Positions 36,239-47,584 of a stretch of DNA of 64,000 nt are shown piece by piece; the first letter of the stretch is position 1; every line of letters starts with the position of its first letter. A program made the translations under genes and the position numbers. This DNA comes from Vicinamibacteria bacterium (GTDB lineage: Bacteria; Acidobacteriota; Vicinamibacteria; Vicinamibacterales; UBA8438). The stretch spans positions 1-64,000 of the forward strand of contig JAJEEU010000062.1 of NCBI GenBank assembly GCA_022820825.1, given 5' to 3'. The notes under the pieces were generated by a model. That model was not told the origin of the DNA. It searched no databases and was given only the letters and a program-made list of their open reading frames with translations.

Positions 36239-36723
36239 TGCGGCTGTATCGAATCTGCCATGTCGACCATCTTGAGAACTACCAGGGGCTCGGGGCGAGC
36301 TACCAGGACGGCGGACGTTGGAACGAGCAAGGCATCCCGGCACTCTACTTCGCCGTGACGGCCAGCGTCGCGATGCTGGAGATGGCAAACTACCTGCCGT
36401 CGCCCCGCCTGGTGCCTCCCACCTATCGCCTGGGCGTCTACGACGCCGCCGGGAACCTGACAACGGAACGCTGGATGGCAGCTGAGCTGCCGTCCGGCTG
36501 GGACCGGTTTCCCTGGCCGCCGTCCACGCAGCGGATGGGATCGGACTGGCTACGGCAAGGGAGGGCGTCCCTGCTCGTGGTTCCGAGCGCCGCCGTGCCC
36601 GGCGGGCTCGAAAACATCGTGCTCGCCAACCCCGCCCGTCTCGACACGGAGTCGATTCGCCTGAGCGCCGTGCACGAACGGCTCTACAGCCCGCGGGCGT
36701 TCACGGATACGCACAAAGCGTAG
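36238..36723 (+). CDS. RES-domain toxin (MbcT/ParT family)
   Basis: A 161-residue RES toxin. Family members attack NAD+ (phosphorolysis) or ADP-ribosylate targets. The sequence shows GGRWNEQGIPALYFAVTASV with the conserved Arg and Tyr, then AMLEMANYL with the conserved Glu, and the terminal ESIRLSAVHERLYSPRAF. The length is normal, so it should be active. The stop lies at the junction with a truncated ATPase gene on the other strand, which suggests that this pair replaced part of that gene. Confidence 0.92.
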   Translation: MRLYRICHVDHLENYQGLGASYQDGGRWNEQGIPALYFAVTASVAMLEMANYLPSPRLVPPTYRLGVYDAAGNLTTERWMAAELPSGWDRFPWPPSTQRMGSDWLRQGRASLLVVPSAAVPGGLENIVLANPARLDTESIRLSAVHERLYSPRAFTDTHKA

Positions 36724-36838
36724 TACGGTCGACAGGTTCCGCCGGATTGGCGAATCGGCGCACGCCCATCAACCGACGGCCGACGGCTCGGCCAAACGGA
36801 GCGCGGTAGTTCTCGATCTCCACCGTCTTGAGCTTCAT
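36701..36838 (-). pseudogene. 5' remnant of a RecF/AAA15-like ATPase gene
   Basis: The frame begins MKLKTVEIENYR, the characteristic first strand of RecF, SMC-like and OLD/AAA15 ATPases, then loses all similarity and ends after 45 codons. Its ATG overlaps the stop of the 166-aa gene upstream (ATGA), as a genuine operon member would. The loss of homology falls next to the stop of the inserted RES toxin gene. The rest of the ATPase has therefore probably been deleted. Confidence 0.5.
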
Positions 36839-37335
36839 GTTCCCGGCTTCCTGGTGCGCGGCCGCGGCTCGGTCAAAAGCACGCGCAGGGCCGTGAGCAC
36901 GCGGCGCGGGCACGGGCGGTGCATTGCCATGCCGAGCCAGTAGGCCGCTTCCTCGCGGCCCATCGCCTCTATGCCGTCGGCCACGGCGCGCATGTTGTCG
37001 CGGCTGCGCATGGGGGCGAGCGTGCGGAACAGCAGCCCCAGCCCCAGCGCCAGGTCTTCCGTGAGCGCATAGCCGCGTTTCCTTGCCGCCGCGCGCGGTC
37101 CGAGCATGACGCCCGCCTGCGCGAGCCGCTTCAATACGCGGTGCTCCACGAGCTGCAGGTTGCGGTGGCGGAGGCCGGCGACGCGGACGGGCGCGGTCAC
37201 GTGGGGCGTGGCGGAGGCCGGCATCTGCCAGATCTCGTACTCCGCATCGACCGGTCCGTACCGCCGCACCCGCAGCTCGTAGCGCGGTGCGGAGGCCGGC
37301 GTCTCGACCGATGCCACCCGCTCCAGTTGCGCCAT
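36835..37335 (-). CDS. Uncharacterised 166-aa protein coupled to the DUF499 ATPase
   Basis: No family recognised with certainty. The N-terminal half is beta-rich and compact (RYELRVRRYGPVDAEYEIWQ, VRVAGLRHRNLQLVEHRVLK). The C-terminal half is alpha-helical and basic (LALGLGLLFRTLAPMRSRDN, then EAMGREEAAYWLGMAMHRP). The start overlaps the DUF499 stop by one base and its stop overlaps the ATPase remnant, so it is the second gene of the right-hand defence operon. It may bridge the DUF499 ATPase to other subunits; that is inference. Confidence 0.7.
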   Translation of the reverse strand: MAQLERVASVETPASAPRYELRVRRYGPVDAEYEIWQMPASATPHVTAPVRVAGLRHRNLQLVEHRVLKRLAQAGVMLGPRAAARKRGYALTEDLALGLGLLFRTLAPMRSRDNMRAVADGIEAMGREEAAYWLGMAMHRPCPRRVLTALRVLLTEPRPRTRKPGT

Positions 37336-40300
37336 CAGGATGCAGCCTCCTGTGCGGTCGCCGAGACGTACGCCGCCCCGCCCGCGAAGCGGGTCAGCCT
37401 TTCGGTCAATGCTTCGGCGGCATCGCCGGTCATCGACAGCCCTTCGGTGAAGGTCAGTTCGAAACCCGCCTCCAGGTTTCTTTCCCGCGCGTCCCGCAAC
37501 TGCGGCTCGAGGAACTCGCGCAGCGGTTGCGCGTCCGTTACCGGCCCTCGAAACTCGATTTGGAACGAGCCGCCGTCGCGGGTCTCGTAGCCGCCGACGA
37601 AGGACACGACCTTTTCGGCGCCCCGCACAGAGCCGACGCTGCTCAGCAGGCGAAAGGCGTCGCCCGCCTCGAACATGCGGACCGTCAACCGGCCGATACG
37701 TTCGATGTTCCGGCCGCGCGCCTGCTCCCAGAGCTGCGTCAGCGCGTCGCGGAGCACCCCTTCGGCGGACAATTCGGGTCGTTCCCTCACCTTGCCGGGC
37801 GGCTGGGGCGGAGGGAACGGTGGTTCCGGCTCTGGCGGCACGGGCGGTTCCGGCTCCGGGGGACCCGGCGCCGGCCGCGGCCAGATGCCGCGGTTCCTGG
37901 CGAACGCCATCGTCAGGATCACAGACTGCTCGTCGATCACTATCTCCGCCGACGGGTCCCCCGGACCGAACAGCAGATCGCCGCGGCGATAGACGTACTC
38001 GCTCTGCTCGACACCCAGCCGCACGCCGCGGATGAAAACGTCGTCACCGATCAGCATCGGCAGGCCCGGATCACGCCGGAACTCGTTGCGCAGCGCCAGG
38101 GTTGTGATTTCCCCCTTCCGGAGCGGCGTGCGGTCGCGCACGTACGCCGGCGAATCGGGCTCGTCCTCGGCGCGCCGCAACTTGTTGAGGTCGGCGAGAA
38201 CCCGCGCGATGTGTTGCTGGCCAGCGCCCGGCTGATCCGACGTCGAGTGGACGTCGATAGCGGAATGCGCCAGGTCGACGTCGGCGCCATCCATGCGGTG
38301 GCGCGACGGATAGAAGACGTGGCGGTAGCACTGCTGCACGGCGATGGCCAGTTCCTGCTCGGAGCGTGCTTCCAGCTCGCGGACCTTCTCCCGCTGATGT
38401 TCGGCCAGGTCGGCGAGGCGCTCCGGTCGCTTCAGCTCCCGCAGGGCCAGCCGCCGCGACGCGTGGCGGCGCATCTCGTTCCGGCGCTTGTCGTCCGCGA
38501 CGACGAACACGACGTTGTTGCGCAGCACCCGCAGTGCCGACCCGTCGGAACCCTTGCGCAGGTGGATCCGCCGCACGAGATCCGGCAGGTTTTCCGACTC
38601 CCCGACGGTCACCGCGTCGTAGGCCACGACCACGAGCCTGGGCCGCCCGTCGCCGACGTCGTCCGCCACGTCGAAGGGGCCGCCGGGAAACGGGAGCGCG
38701 TCGAAGGGGCCGCCACGGAAAATCCGGACGATGAGGTCGTTGAGCTCGGCGCGCGAGTCGCCAGCGTCGACGTGCTGCTCCTCGCGGCGGATGATCTGGG
38801 TCAGGTTGGCTTCCGCCAGGAACCGCATCGGCGCGCCAGGCCGGTCGTCGAGATACGCCGACTCGGACAGGAACCGCTTCCGCGCGTCTTCGATGAAGCT
38901 GATGTCCAACTCCGGACTCAGCATCGAGTAACGCAACTGCTCGGGCGCGACCCCCTTGAGTGGGTCGTTGAACGCCAGGGTGTGCATGAAGATCGTGCGC
39001 GCGACATAGGCGGCGTACGGCGGCAGCCCGCCGTGATGCTGCGCATCGAGGTCCTGCGCCAGCGAACGGTTGCCACCTGTCCCGGCCACGTCGTTGGCAA
39101 TAGCCGGGACGTAGGCGGACTGCTGAAGGCGGGTAACGATTTCCTGGCGAATCGGCTCGTTGCCGGGATCTATGTGGTGCAGGTGAATGGCCGTGGCGTC
39201 AGCCGGGCGCGCCTCCCAGAGATGCGCAATGGTGCGGGCCAGCAGCCGCAGCATGCCGCGCACGCGCTGGAACGTTTCCAGCGTTGCGGTCTTGGACGTC
39301 AGCGTCTGCAGCACCTCGGGGTGCAGCGGATAGCTCGCCCGGAAGCTGTCGGCTGTTTCCGCGCGACCCGCGTCGGCTGAGATGCCGTCACGGCTTGCGG
39401 ACCAGACGGACTGATAGGCTGCGACGACGTCCTGAGCGGCCTTGGAGTCGATTTTCTCGAACAGGCGCCGGCGCAGCACGTGGGCCGTCTCGTCCTCCTC
39501 GGTCGGGTTCAGCAACGTCGCCTTGCGCGCCGAGACGCTTTCTGCCTCCGCCATCCGGTCGGCAATGAACTGGTTCTCGGCCGAATACGCGTCCGAAGCC
39601 CGGCCATCCTTGCCGATCGCCAGCGTATAGACAAGCGCGGCCCGTGGCTCCCCTTCGACGGCCTTGAAGAGCGACGTCAGAAACGCGGTCAACTGGTCGC
39701 GCGCCGCGCCAACCTGCTGTACCTTGCGCAGGTAGACGGAAAGCTCGTCGAGGAGTATCAGTGTCGGCTCGCCGCCGAACAGCTCGCGCAGCGTGTCGGC
39801 GCCGGGAGCGACGCCACGGGTGTCACTCTTCTTGACACGCTCGAAACCTGTCTTCCCCGCGAGCGCGTATGCCAGCTCACCCCACGGCGTATGCGCCCGC
39901 ACACCTTTCCCCATCGTCCGGCCGTTGGCCGGATCGGCGTTCTCTCCGTCGAAGGCGGCCACCCGCACTGGACCGTCTGGTAACCGAGCCGGATCAATGA
40001 ACTCGTCTGCGTCGTCTACGCCAGTCAGACCGCGCGCGGCGTGCGCGAGTGCTATCAAGCCGTGTGTTTTACCGCCGCCGTACGACGTGTCGAGGCGGAA
40101 AATCGCCGCGGCCTCGCCGCCGGCGCCGCTCAGACGCGCGCATACATTCGCCAACAGGTTCTTCAGGCCTCGCGTAGGGTAGGTATTGGCGAAGAATCGA
40201 ACGGGATCGCTGTAATCGCCGCTGCCCTTACCGTCCATCACCTGGGCCAGATCAGCGGCGAAATCTGCTTCCGCAATCGCTCCGCGCAGCACGTCCGGGC

Positions 40301-40337
40301 GAGGGCGGCACGTATCGAATATCGTCGGCGGTGTCAT
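37335..40337 (-). CDS. DUF499 family ATPase of a phage-defence locus
   Basis: A 1000-residue P-loop ATPase. Walker A is DTSYGGGKTHGLIAL (residues about 83-97), Walker B is PTLILLDELSVYL (near 190), and the sensor-like segment AALVYTLAIGKDGRASD follows. Near 830 there is a Pro/Glu linker, then a C-terminal domain with GSVRGAEKVVSFVGGYETRD. DUF499 proteins are found with DUF1156 methylases and PLD helicases in loci linked to phage defence, as BREX-like large ATPases. Here those partners lie 11 kb away, beyond inserted genes. The gene begins 21 bases after pdxJ on the same strand, so it could be driven by the housekeeping operon. Confidence 0.88.
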   Translation of the reverse strand: MTPPTIFDTCRPRPDVLRGAIAEADFAADLAQVMDGKGSGDYSDPVRFFANTYPTRGLKNLLANVCARLSGAGGEAAAIFRLDTSYGGGKTHGLIALAHAARGLTGVDDADEFIDPARLPDGPVRVAAFDGENADPANGRTMGKGVRAHTPWGELAYALAGKTGFERVKKSDTRGVAPGADTLRELFGGEPTLILLDELSVYLRKVQQVGAARDQLTAFLTSLFKAVEGEPRAALVYTLAIGKDGRASDAYSAENQFIADRMAEAESVSARKATLLNPTEEDETAHVLRRRLFEKIDSKAAQDVVAAYQSVWSASRDGISADAGRAETADSFRASYPLHPEVLQTLTSKTATLETFQRVRGMLRLLARTIAHLWEARPADATAIHLHHIDPGNEPIRQEIVTRLQQSAYVPAIANDVAGTGGNRSLAQDLDAQHHGGLPPYAAYVARTIFMHTLAFNDPLKGVAPEQLRYSMLSPELDISFIEDARKRFLSESAYLDDRPGAPMRFLAEANLTQIIRREEQHVDAGDSRAELNDLIVRIFRGGPFDALPFPGGPFDVADDVGDGRPRLVVVAYDAVTVGESENLPDLVRRIHLRKGSDGSALRVLRNNVVFVVADDKRRNEMRRHASRRLALRELKRPERLADLAEHQREKVRELEARSEQELAIAVQQCYRHVFYPSRHRMDGADVDLAHSAIDVHSTSDQPGAGQQHIARVLADLNKLRRAEDEPDSPAYVRDRTPLRKGEITTLALRNEFRRDPGLPMLIGDDVFIRGVRLGVEQSEYVYRRGDLLFGPGDPSAEIVIDEQSVILTMAFARNRGIWPRPAPGPPEPEPPVPPEPEPPFPPPQPPGKVRERPELSAEGVLRDALTQLWEQARGRNIERIGRLTVRMFEAGDAFRLLSSVGSVRGAEKVVSFVGGYETRDGGSFQIEFRGPVTDAQPLREFLEPQLRDARERNLEAGFELTFTEGLSMTGDAAEALTERLTRFAGGAAYVSATAQEAAS

Positions 40338-40358
40338 CCGTTGCGCTTTGCCTCCAAG

Positions 40359-41069
40359 CTAGGCCCGCAGCAGGGCGAGCATCTCGCGGACCGCGCGCTC
40401 CATGCCGACCAGCACCGCGCGCGCCACGATGCTGTGGCCGATGTTCAGCTCCGCAATCGTGGGGATCGCCGCGATCGGGCCGACGTTCTGGTAGGTCAGC
40501 CCGTGACCGGCCAGCACGTCCAGGCCCTGCTCGGCAGCGGCCTCCGCCGCCGCGGCCACCTGGTCGCGGTGCTCCGCGCGTGCGTTCTCCGCGGCGTCGG
40601 CGTACGGACCGGTGTTGATCTCTACCGCCTCGGCGCCCACTTCCGCGGCGCCCTGCACCTGCGCCGGGTCGGCGTCGATGAACACGCTGGTCCCGATCCC
40701 GGCGGTCCGCAGGCTCCGGACAACGATCCGCAGCGCGGCCGCGTGGCTCACCACGTCGAGGCCGCCGGTCGTCGTCAGCTCCTCCGGCTGCTCCGGCACG
40801 AGCGTCGCCTGGTGCGGCTTGACGCGCACGGCGATGTCGATCATCTCCGGCGTGGCCGCCATCTCCAGGTTCAGCTTCGTCGCGACGACCTGCCGCAGCA
40901 GCTCCACGTCACGCTCCTGCATGTGCCGGCGGTCGCCGCGCAGGTGCACCGTGATGCCGTGCGCACCCGCCAGCTCCGCCAGCACGGCGGCCGCAACCGG
41001 CTCCGGCTCGGGAGCCAGGCGCGCCTGCCGCACCGTAGCCACGTGGTCGATGTTCACACCCAAGCGCAT
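40359..41069 (-). CDS. pdxJ: Pyridoxine 5'-phosphate synthase
   Basis: Condenses 1-deoxyxylulose 5-phosphate with amino-acetone phosphate to make vitamin B6. The 236-residue TIM barrel shows [15 protein letters not shown] at the N-terminus, [20 protein letters not shown], and the C-terminal [20 protein letters not shown] with [15 protein letters not shown]. Residues and length are canonical. It is the last gene of the tilS-to-pdxJ block, 20 bases after glmM. Confidence 0.97.
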   Translation of the reverse strand: MRLGVNIDHVATVRQARLAPEPEPVAAAVLAELAGAHGITVHLRGDRRHMQERDVELLRQVVATKLNLEMAATPEMIDIAVRVKPHQATLVPEQPEELTTTGGLDVVSHAAALRIVVRSLRTAGIGTSVFIDADPAQVQGAAEVGAEAVEINTGPYADAAENARAEHRDQVAAAAEAAAEQGLDVLAGHGLTYQNVGPIAAIPTIAELNIGHSIVARAVLVGMERAVREMLALLRA

Positions 41070-41089
41070 GCGTTTCTCCAGGCGGCCGT

Positions 41090-42412
41090 TCAGCCGAGCG
41101 CTTCGCGGGCGGCCGCGGCGACGTCGTCCGCCAGTTGCCGCACCGCTCCTTCTTCAGGGCCCTCGACCATCACCCGCAGCAGCGGCTCGGTCCCCGAGTA
41201 GCGCACGAGCACGCGTCCGGCGCCGCCGAGCTTCCGCTCCGCCAGGCGGACGGTCGCGGCAATCCGCGGCTCGGACGCAAGGTCGGGCTTGGCGCGGACG
41301 GGGACATTGATCAGCACCTGCGGAAAGATGTCGAGCTCCTGCCGCAGATCGGCCAGGCTGCGCCCGGTCTCGGCAATCACCTTGATGACCGACAGCGCCG
41401 TCAGCAGCCCGTCGCCGGTCGGCAGCAACTCGGAGAAGATGAGGTGCCCCGACTGCTCGCCGCCGAGCACGACGCCGTGCGCGACCATTGCGGCCCGTAC
41501 CTGCCGGTCGCCCACCGGGCAGCGGTGCACCGCCACGCCGGCCGCCCGCAGGCCAACCTCCAGTCCGACGTTGCTCATTACCGTCGCCACGACGGCGTTG
41601 CCGGGCAGCCTGCCGCGTTCGTGCAGGTAGCGCGCGCAGATGAACAGCATGGCGTCGCCGTCGACCACCGCGCCGCGATGATCCACCAGGATCACCCGGT
41701 CGCCGTCCCCGTCGAAGGCCAGCCCGATCTGGCAGCCGCGGTCGACGACGGCCCGCCGCAGCCCCTCCGGATGCGTGGATCCGCAGCCGCGGTTGATGTT
41801 GCGGCCGTCCGGCTCGACGTTCAGCGCGACCACGTCGAAGCCGAGCCGTCGCAGCACCTCCGGCGCCGCCCGCGACATCGCCCCGTTGGCGCAGTCGGCA
41901 GCGATGCGCAGGGACGGCACCGAGGCGCAGTCCGCAAGGACGCCCGCGGCATGCGCCAGGTACTCGCCGGAAAGGTCTCGGGGTTCGCCGGCGGCGCGTT
42001 CGACCGCCGTCACCTCCCACGACTCGTCCATCACGAGCGACTCGATCTCCGCCTCCAGCGCCGGCGATGCCTTGCCCCCGTCACCGGACAGCACCTTGAT
42101 CCCGTTGTCGGGGAACGGATTGTGGGATGCCGAGATCACCACTCCCCCGTCGAACCCCCCGGTCGAAACGAGGAAAGCGGCCGCCGGCGTCGGCAGCACC
42201 CCGGCGCTCACCAGCGTCCCGTGCGCGTGGGCCACGCCGCGGGCGAGATGCCCCTCGATCCAGGCGCCCGATTCGCGGGTGTCGCGCGCCGCCAGGAAAG
42301 TTGCGCCGCGCGGACCGATTGCACGCGCCGCCGCCGCGCCGAGCCGCGCGAGGGTGCGCGCGTCCAGCGGCGGCCGGCCGGGAGTGCCGCGGACGCCGTC
42401 AGTGCCGAACAT
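41090..42412 (-). CDS. glmM: Phosphoglucosamine mutase
   Basis: Interconverts glucosamine-6- and -1-phosphate for peptidoglycan and LPS. The 440-residue protein starts [12 protein letters not shown]. The phosphoserine loop is [16 protein letters not shown], the metal loop is [14 protein letters not shown], the sugar-binding loop is [10 protein letters not shown] and the phosphate site is [13 protein letters not shown]. All four catalytic loops are intact. The association with ybbR and cdaA is conserved in many bacteria, where c-di-AMP cyclase and GlmM interact. Confidence 0.97.
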   Translation of the reverse strand: MFGTDGVRGTPGRPPLDARTLARLGAAAARAIGPRGATFLAARDTRESGAWIEGHLARGVAHAHGTLVSAGVLPTPAAAFLVSTGGFDGGVVISASHNPFPDNGIKVLSGDGGKASPALEAEIESLVMDESWEVTAVERAAGEPRDLSGEYLAHAAGVLADCASVPSLRIAADCANGAMSRAAPEVLRRLGFDVVALNVEPDGRNINRGCGSTHPEGLRRAVVDRGCQIGLAFDGDGDRVILVDHRGAVVDGDAMLFICARYLHERGRLPGNAVVATVMSNVGLEVGLRAAGVAVHRCPVGDRQVRAAMVAHGVVLGGEQSGHLIFSELLPTGDGLLTALSVIKVIAETGRSLADLRQELDIFPQVLINVPVRAKPDLASEPRIAATVRLAERKLGGAGRVLVRYSGTEPLLRVMVEGPEEGAVRQLADDVAAAAREALG

Positions 42413-42426
42413 GCCAGTGGTCCGGT

Positions 42427-42816
42427 TCAGGAATCATCGGATACCTGTTCGAGGATCAGGTCGACCGTCTCCGGCACGACGCTCGTCACCTCTACGCCCG
42501 GCGGCGTCCGCACGCTGCCGGCGAGCATGTCGAACGTCTCACGCCCCGGCTGCGCGTCGGACAGGTCCAGCACGGCCGCCAGGTCGCCCGGCTCCACGCC
42601 GCCGAAGGCGTCGGCCGGACCGCGCAGCCGGATGCGCAGCGTATCTGTCGGATCGCCGGCGATCCGCAGCGTCGCGGGCACGTTCTCGAATTCGAGCGGC
42701 ACTTGGTACCCGCGTTCGATAATGCGCTCGTCGGTCACGCTCAGCCACAGGAACACGGCAATCACGAGAGCCAGCAGCTTGAGGCTGAAGTCGCGGAAGG
42801 GGACCATGGCCATCAC
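42427..42816 (-). CDS. YbbR-like domain protein (CdaA partner)
   Basis: A 129-residue protein with one N-terminal membrane helix (SLKLLALVIAVFLWLSVTDE) and a single YbbR-like domain (YQVPLEFENVPATLRIAGDP, VRLRGPADAFGGV-type region). Firmicute CdaR proteins carry several YbbR units, so this is a short form. The start overlaps the cdaA stop by four bases. It probably modulates the cyclase at the membrane. Confidence 0.85.
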   Translation of the reverse strand: MMAMVPFRDFSLKLLALVIAVFLWLSVTDERIIERGYQVPLEFENVPATLRIAGDPTDTLRIRLRGPADAFGGVEPGDLAAVLDLSDAQPGRETFDMLAGSVRTPPGVEVTSVVPETVDLILEQVSDDS

Positions 42817-43634
42817 GGCGCCAGCGTCTGCCGATCCCGGCGGGGCAACACGCGCCGTTCGGCCTTGAGCATCAACGCCTCGAGACGGTAGCGGAGCTCG
42901 TCAGGTGCGATGGGGCCGTCCACTTCACCGTCGATCGCCAGCGACACCGCGCCGGTCTCCTCGGACACGATCAGCGCCACGGCGTCCGATTCCTCGGCCA
43001 GTCCGATGGCGGCCCGATGCCGCGCGCCGTAGCGCGTGCCGACGCGCGGATTGACGGTCAGCGGCAGGAAACAGGCCGCGGCCGCAATCCGGTTCTCCTG
43101 GATGATCACGGCCCCGTCGTGCAGCGGCGACTCCGTCTGAAAGATGCTGACCAGCAGGTCGTACGTCACGGCGGAGTCGATCGGGATGCCGCTCTCGATG
43201 TAGTTGCGCAGGCCGACCGTGCGCTCCATGGCGATGATCGCCCCGATACGCCGGCTGGCCAGCATGGTCGACGCCACCACAATCTCCTCGATCGTCTCGT
43301 CCGTGGTGGTGGGGCGGGTCAGGTAGCGGAACAGCCGCGCCCGTCCGAGGTTGGACAGTCCGCGCCGAATTTCGCTCTGGAACAGCACGATCACCGCGAA
43401 CACGACATAGCCGAGCATATTGCTTACGAGCCAGTTGAGCGTCGGCAGCGGCGCCAGCTCGGACACGTAGTACAGCGCCACCAGCAGGGCCGCGCCGAAC
43501 ACTATCTGGACCGCACCGGTGCGCTGGATGAGCTTGAGCACCGCGTAGACGAGGACCGCGACGATGGCCAGGTCGAGCAGCGCCTGCCAGCCCGCGCTGC
43601 CGCTCGGCCAGACGTTCAGCAGGTATTCGATCAT
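42813..43634 (-). CDS. cdaA: Membrane diadenylate cyclase (c-di-AMP synthase)
   Basis: A 273-residue cyclase making c-di-AMP from two ATP. Three membrane helices occupy residues about 15-90 (LLDLAIVAVLVYAVLKLIQ, FGAALLVALYYVSEL, MLGYVVFAVIVLFQ). The DAC domain contains SPLHDGAVIIQ (DGA motif) and TRYGARHRAAIGLAEES (RHR motif). It is followed by ybbR and glmM in the conserved order. c-di-AMP controls osmotic and wall homeostasis where studied. Confidence 0.95.
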   Translation of the reverse strand: MIEYLLNVWPSGSAGWQALLDLAIVAVLVYAVLKLIQRTGAVQIVFGAALLVALYYVSELAPLPTLNWLVSNMLGYVVFAVIVLFQSEIRRGLSNLGRARLFRYLTRPTTTDETIEEIVVASTMLASRRIGAIIAMERTVGLRNYIESGIPIDSAVTYDLLVSIFQTESPLHDGAVIIQENRIAAAACFLPLTVNPRVGTRYGARHRAAIGLAEESDAVALIVSEETGAVSLAIDGEVDGPIAPDELRYRLEALMLKAERRVLPRRDRQTLAP

Positions 43635-43649
43635 CGGCTTGCGATACGG

Positions 43650-44513
43650 TCACTCCGGGGCCGCGCGCAGCCGGTCGGCCACGCGTGCGACCTGCGCCAT
43701 TGCCCGCACGCCGTGGACGCGCACGATGTGCGCACCGAGCAGCACCGCCGCGGTCACGGCGGCGGCCGTCCCCCACTCGCGCTCGCCGGGCGGGCACTCG
43801 CCGACGGCCTCCTGAAGAAACGACTTCCGTGAAGGCCCGACCAGCAGCGGCCGGTCCAGCGCCGCGAAGGCCGCGAGCCGCGCGAGCACCGCGAACGTCT
43901 GGTCCGCCTGCTTGGCGAACCCCAGTCCGGGATCGAGAATGACCTGCTCGCGCCGGATGCCGGCAGCCACCGCGCGGCGCAGCGCCGCATCCAGCTCTGC
44001 GGCCACCTCGGCGGCCACGTCGCCGTACGCCGCGTGGCGGTACATGTCGCGGGACCGGCCCCGCATGTGCATCAGCACGACCGGAGCGCCGGCGGCCGCG
44101 ACGACCTGCGCCAGATCGGAATCATAGCGCAGCCCCGAGATGTCGTTGATCAGCGCGGCGCCGTTGTCGAGCGCCTGCCGCGCCACTTCCGCCTTGTACG
44201 TGTCGACCGATATGGGTGCGTGCAGCCGCGCCGCCAGGCGCTGCAGCACCGGTATGACGCGCGCCGCTTCCGCCGCTGCCGGCAGCTCCGCCGCGCCGGG
44301 CCGCGTGGACTCCCCGCCGAGGTCGATGATGTCGGCCCCCTCCTGCTCCATGGCAAGCGCGGCGTCGGCCGCAACGTCAGGATCCAGATACGCTCCGCCG
44401 TCGGCGAAGGAATCGGGAGTGACGTTGACGATGCCCATGACCAGCGTGCGGTCGCCCAGGGCCAGCGGGCGGCCGTCGGGCAGGCGCAGGGTGTAGCGGG
44501 CTCGCGGTTGCAG
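43650..44513 (-). CDS. folP: Dihydropteroate synthase
   Basis: Joins p-aminobenzoate to the pterin pyrophosphate in folate synthesis. Motifs are VMGIVNVTPDSFADGG, DIIDLGGESTRPGA, ALINDISGLRY, LMHMRGR, ILDPGLGFAKQ and LLVGPSRKSFL, covering all substrate sites. The first ATG (44438) would remove the usual N-terminal strand. In-frame upstream sequence encodes RYTLRLPDGRPLALGDRTLV, exactly what homologues have. The only start before the ftsH stop is a CTG at 44513, with AGGA seven bases upstream and the ftsH stop immediately before. I therefore propose a CTG start and coupling to ftsH. Confidence 0.93.
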   Translation of the reverse strand: MQPRARYTLRLPDGRPLALGDRTLVMGIVNVTPDSFADGGAYLDPDVAADAALAMEQEGADIIDLGGESTRPGAAELPAAAEAARVIPVLQRLAARLHAPISVDTYKAEVARQALDNGAALINDISGLRYDSDLAQVVAAAGAPVVLMHMRGRSRDMYRHAAYGDVAAEVAAELDAALRRAVAAGIRREQVILDPGLGFAKQADQTFAVLARLAAFAALDRPLLVGPSRKSFLQEAVGECPPGEREWGTAAAVTAAVLLGAHIVRVHGVRAMAQVARVADRLRAAPE

Positions 44514-44516
44514 GGG

Positions 44517-46433
<1,917 letters not shown>

Positions 46434-46496
46434 CCGATTCCTCCAGACATACCTGTCTCAAAGGTTAGCACGCTTGCGCCCCGGACGGTCACGCGA

Positions 46497-47507
46497 TCAG
46501 CGCCGCGGGCGCGGCAGCGGCGGCCGGATCACCAGCCGCGCGCCGCGCCATTCGACGCGGCAGCCCGGAAAGTCGGCTTCGCGGATCTCCCCGCCCGGCG
46601 CGGAGGCGACGGCCAGCAGCCGCTCCACCGTGTCGAACTCGGGACGGCGGCCGGCGACGTGCTCGAGCGCGCGGCGGGCCAGACGGCGCGCCATGGCTGT
46701 CGGCTGGCGGAGCAGCGCCGCGGCGTCCAGCGCGGCGTCGCGGTCGCCGAGGGCCAGGACGGCCGGGGCAACCTCGTCGGCCGCCGCGTCCATCCATTCC
46801 GCATCGGCGCGCACGATCTCGGCCGTGCGCGCCAGCACGCCCGCGATGGGCGGCGAAAACCGCGCTTCGAGAAACGGAATCAGCTCGTGACGCACGCGGT
46901 TGCGGGTGAACGCTGCGTCGCGGTTGGTCTCGTCCTCCAGGAACTGTTGCCCGCGCTCCTCCAGCCAGGCCCGCAGCGCCGCCCTGGACACGTGCAACAG
47001 CGGCCGCACGACGCAGCCGGCGCGCGGCCTGATCCCTGCGAGGCCGTCCGGGCCGGCGCCGCGGATCAGGCGCATCAGCAGGGTCTCGGCCTGGTCGTCC
47101 CGGTGGTGCCCGGTAGCCACCCTGTCGGCCCGCATCCGCGCCGCGGCGCGGCGGAAGAACGCGTAGCGCTCCTGGTGGCCGGCATCCTCCAGCGAGATGC
47201 GGCCGCGCCGGGCCGCCAGCGCGACGTCCACGCGTTCCACGTCGATCGGCAGCGCGAGCGTAGCGGCCAGCTCGCGGCAAAACTGCTCGTCCCCGTCGGC
47301 CGCCGCCCGCAATCCGTGGTTGAGGTGCGCGACCCCGGCCAGCACGAACCCGCCCTGCTCCGCCAGCTCGCGCAGCAGCAAGGTGAGCGCGACCGAGTCG
47401 GCCCCGCCGGACAGTGCGGCAACCACGCGCACACCGGCCGGCAGTAGCTGCTCGCGCTGGATCAGCTGCAGAACGCGCTCGTGCGGGGATGACAGCGGCT
47501 GCGCCAC
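46497..47507 (-). CDS. tilS: tRNA(Ile)-lysidine synthase
   Basis: Puts lysidine at position 34 of the AUA-reading tRNA-Ile. The 336-residue protein shows the PP-loop [20 protein letters not shown] near residue 30, [36 protein letters not shown] and [20 protein letters not shown]. It ends after the substrate-binding middle domain and lacks a long C-terminal domain, as in the short TilS class. It is the first gene of the minus-strand block with ftsH and folP. Confidence 0.95.
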   Translation of the reverse strand: MAQPLSSPHERVLQLIQREQLLPAGVRVVAALSGGADSVALTLLLRELAEQGGFVLAGVAHLNHGLRAAADGDEQFCRELAATLALPIDVERVDVALAARRGRISLEDAGHQERYAFFRRAAARMRADRVATGHHRDDQAETLLMRLIRGAGPDGLAGIRPRAGCVVRPLLHVSRAALRAWLEERGQQFLEDETNRDAAFTRNRVRHELIPFLEARFSPPIAGVLARTAEIVRADAEWMDAAADEVAPAVLALGDRDAALDAAALLRQPTAMARRLARRALEHVAGRRPEFDTVERLLAVASAPGGEIREADFPGCRVEWRGARLVIRPPLPRPRR

Positions 47508-47584
47508 GGGACGCGAGTTTATCCACTATTGACGTGCTGTGAGCGGTCACGTAGCGTGCCGTCCTGGCGCCCGGCGGGCGACCG

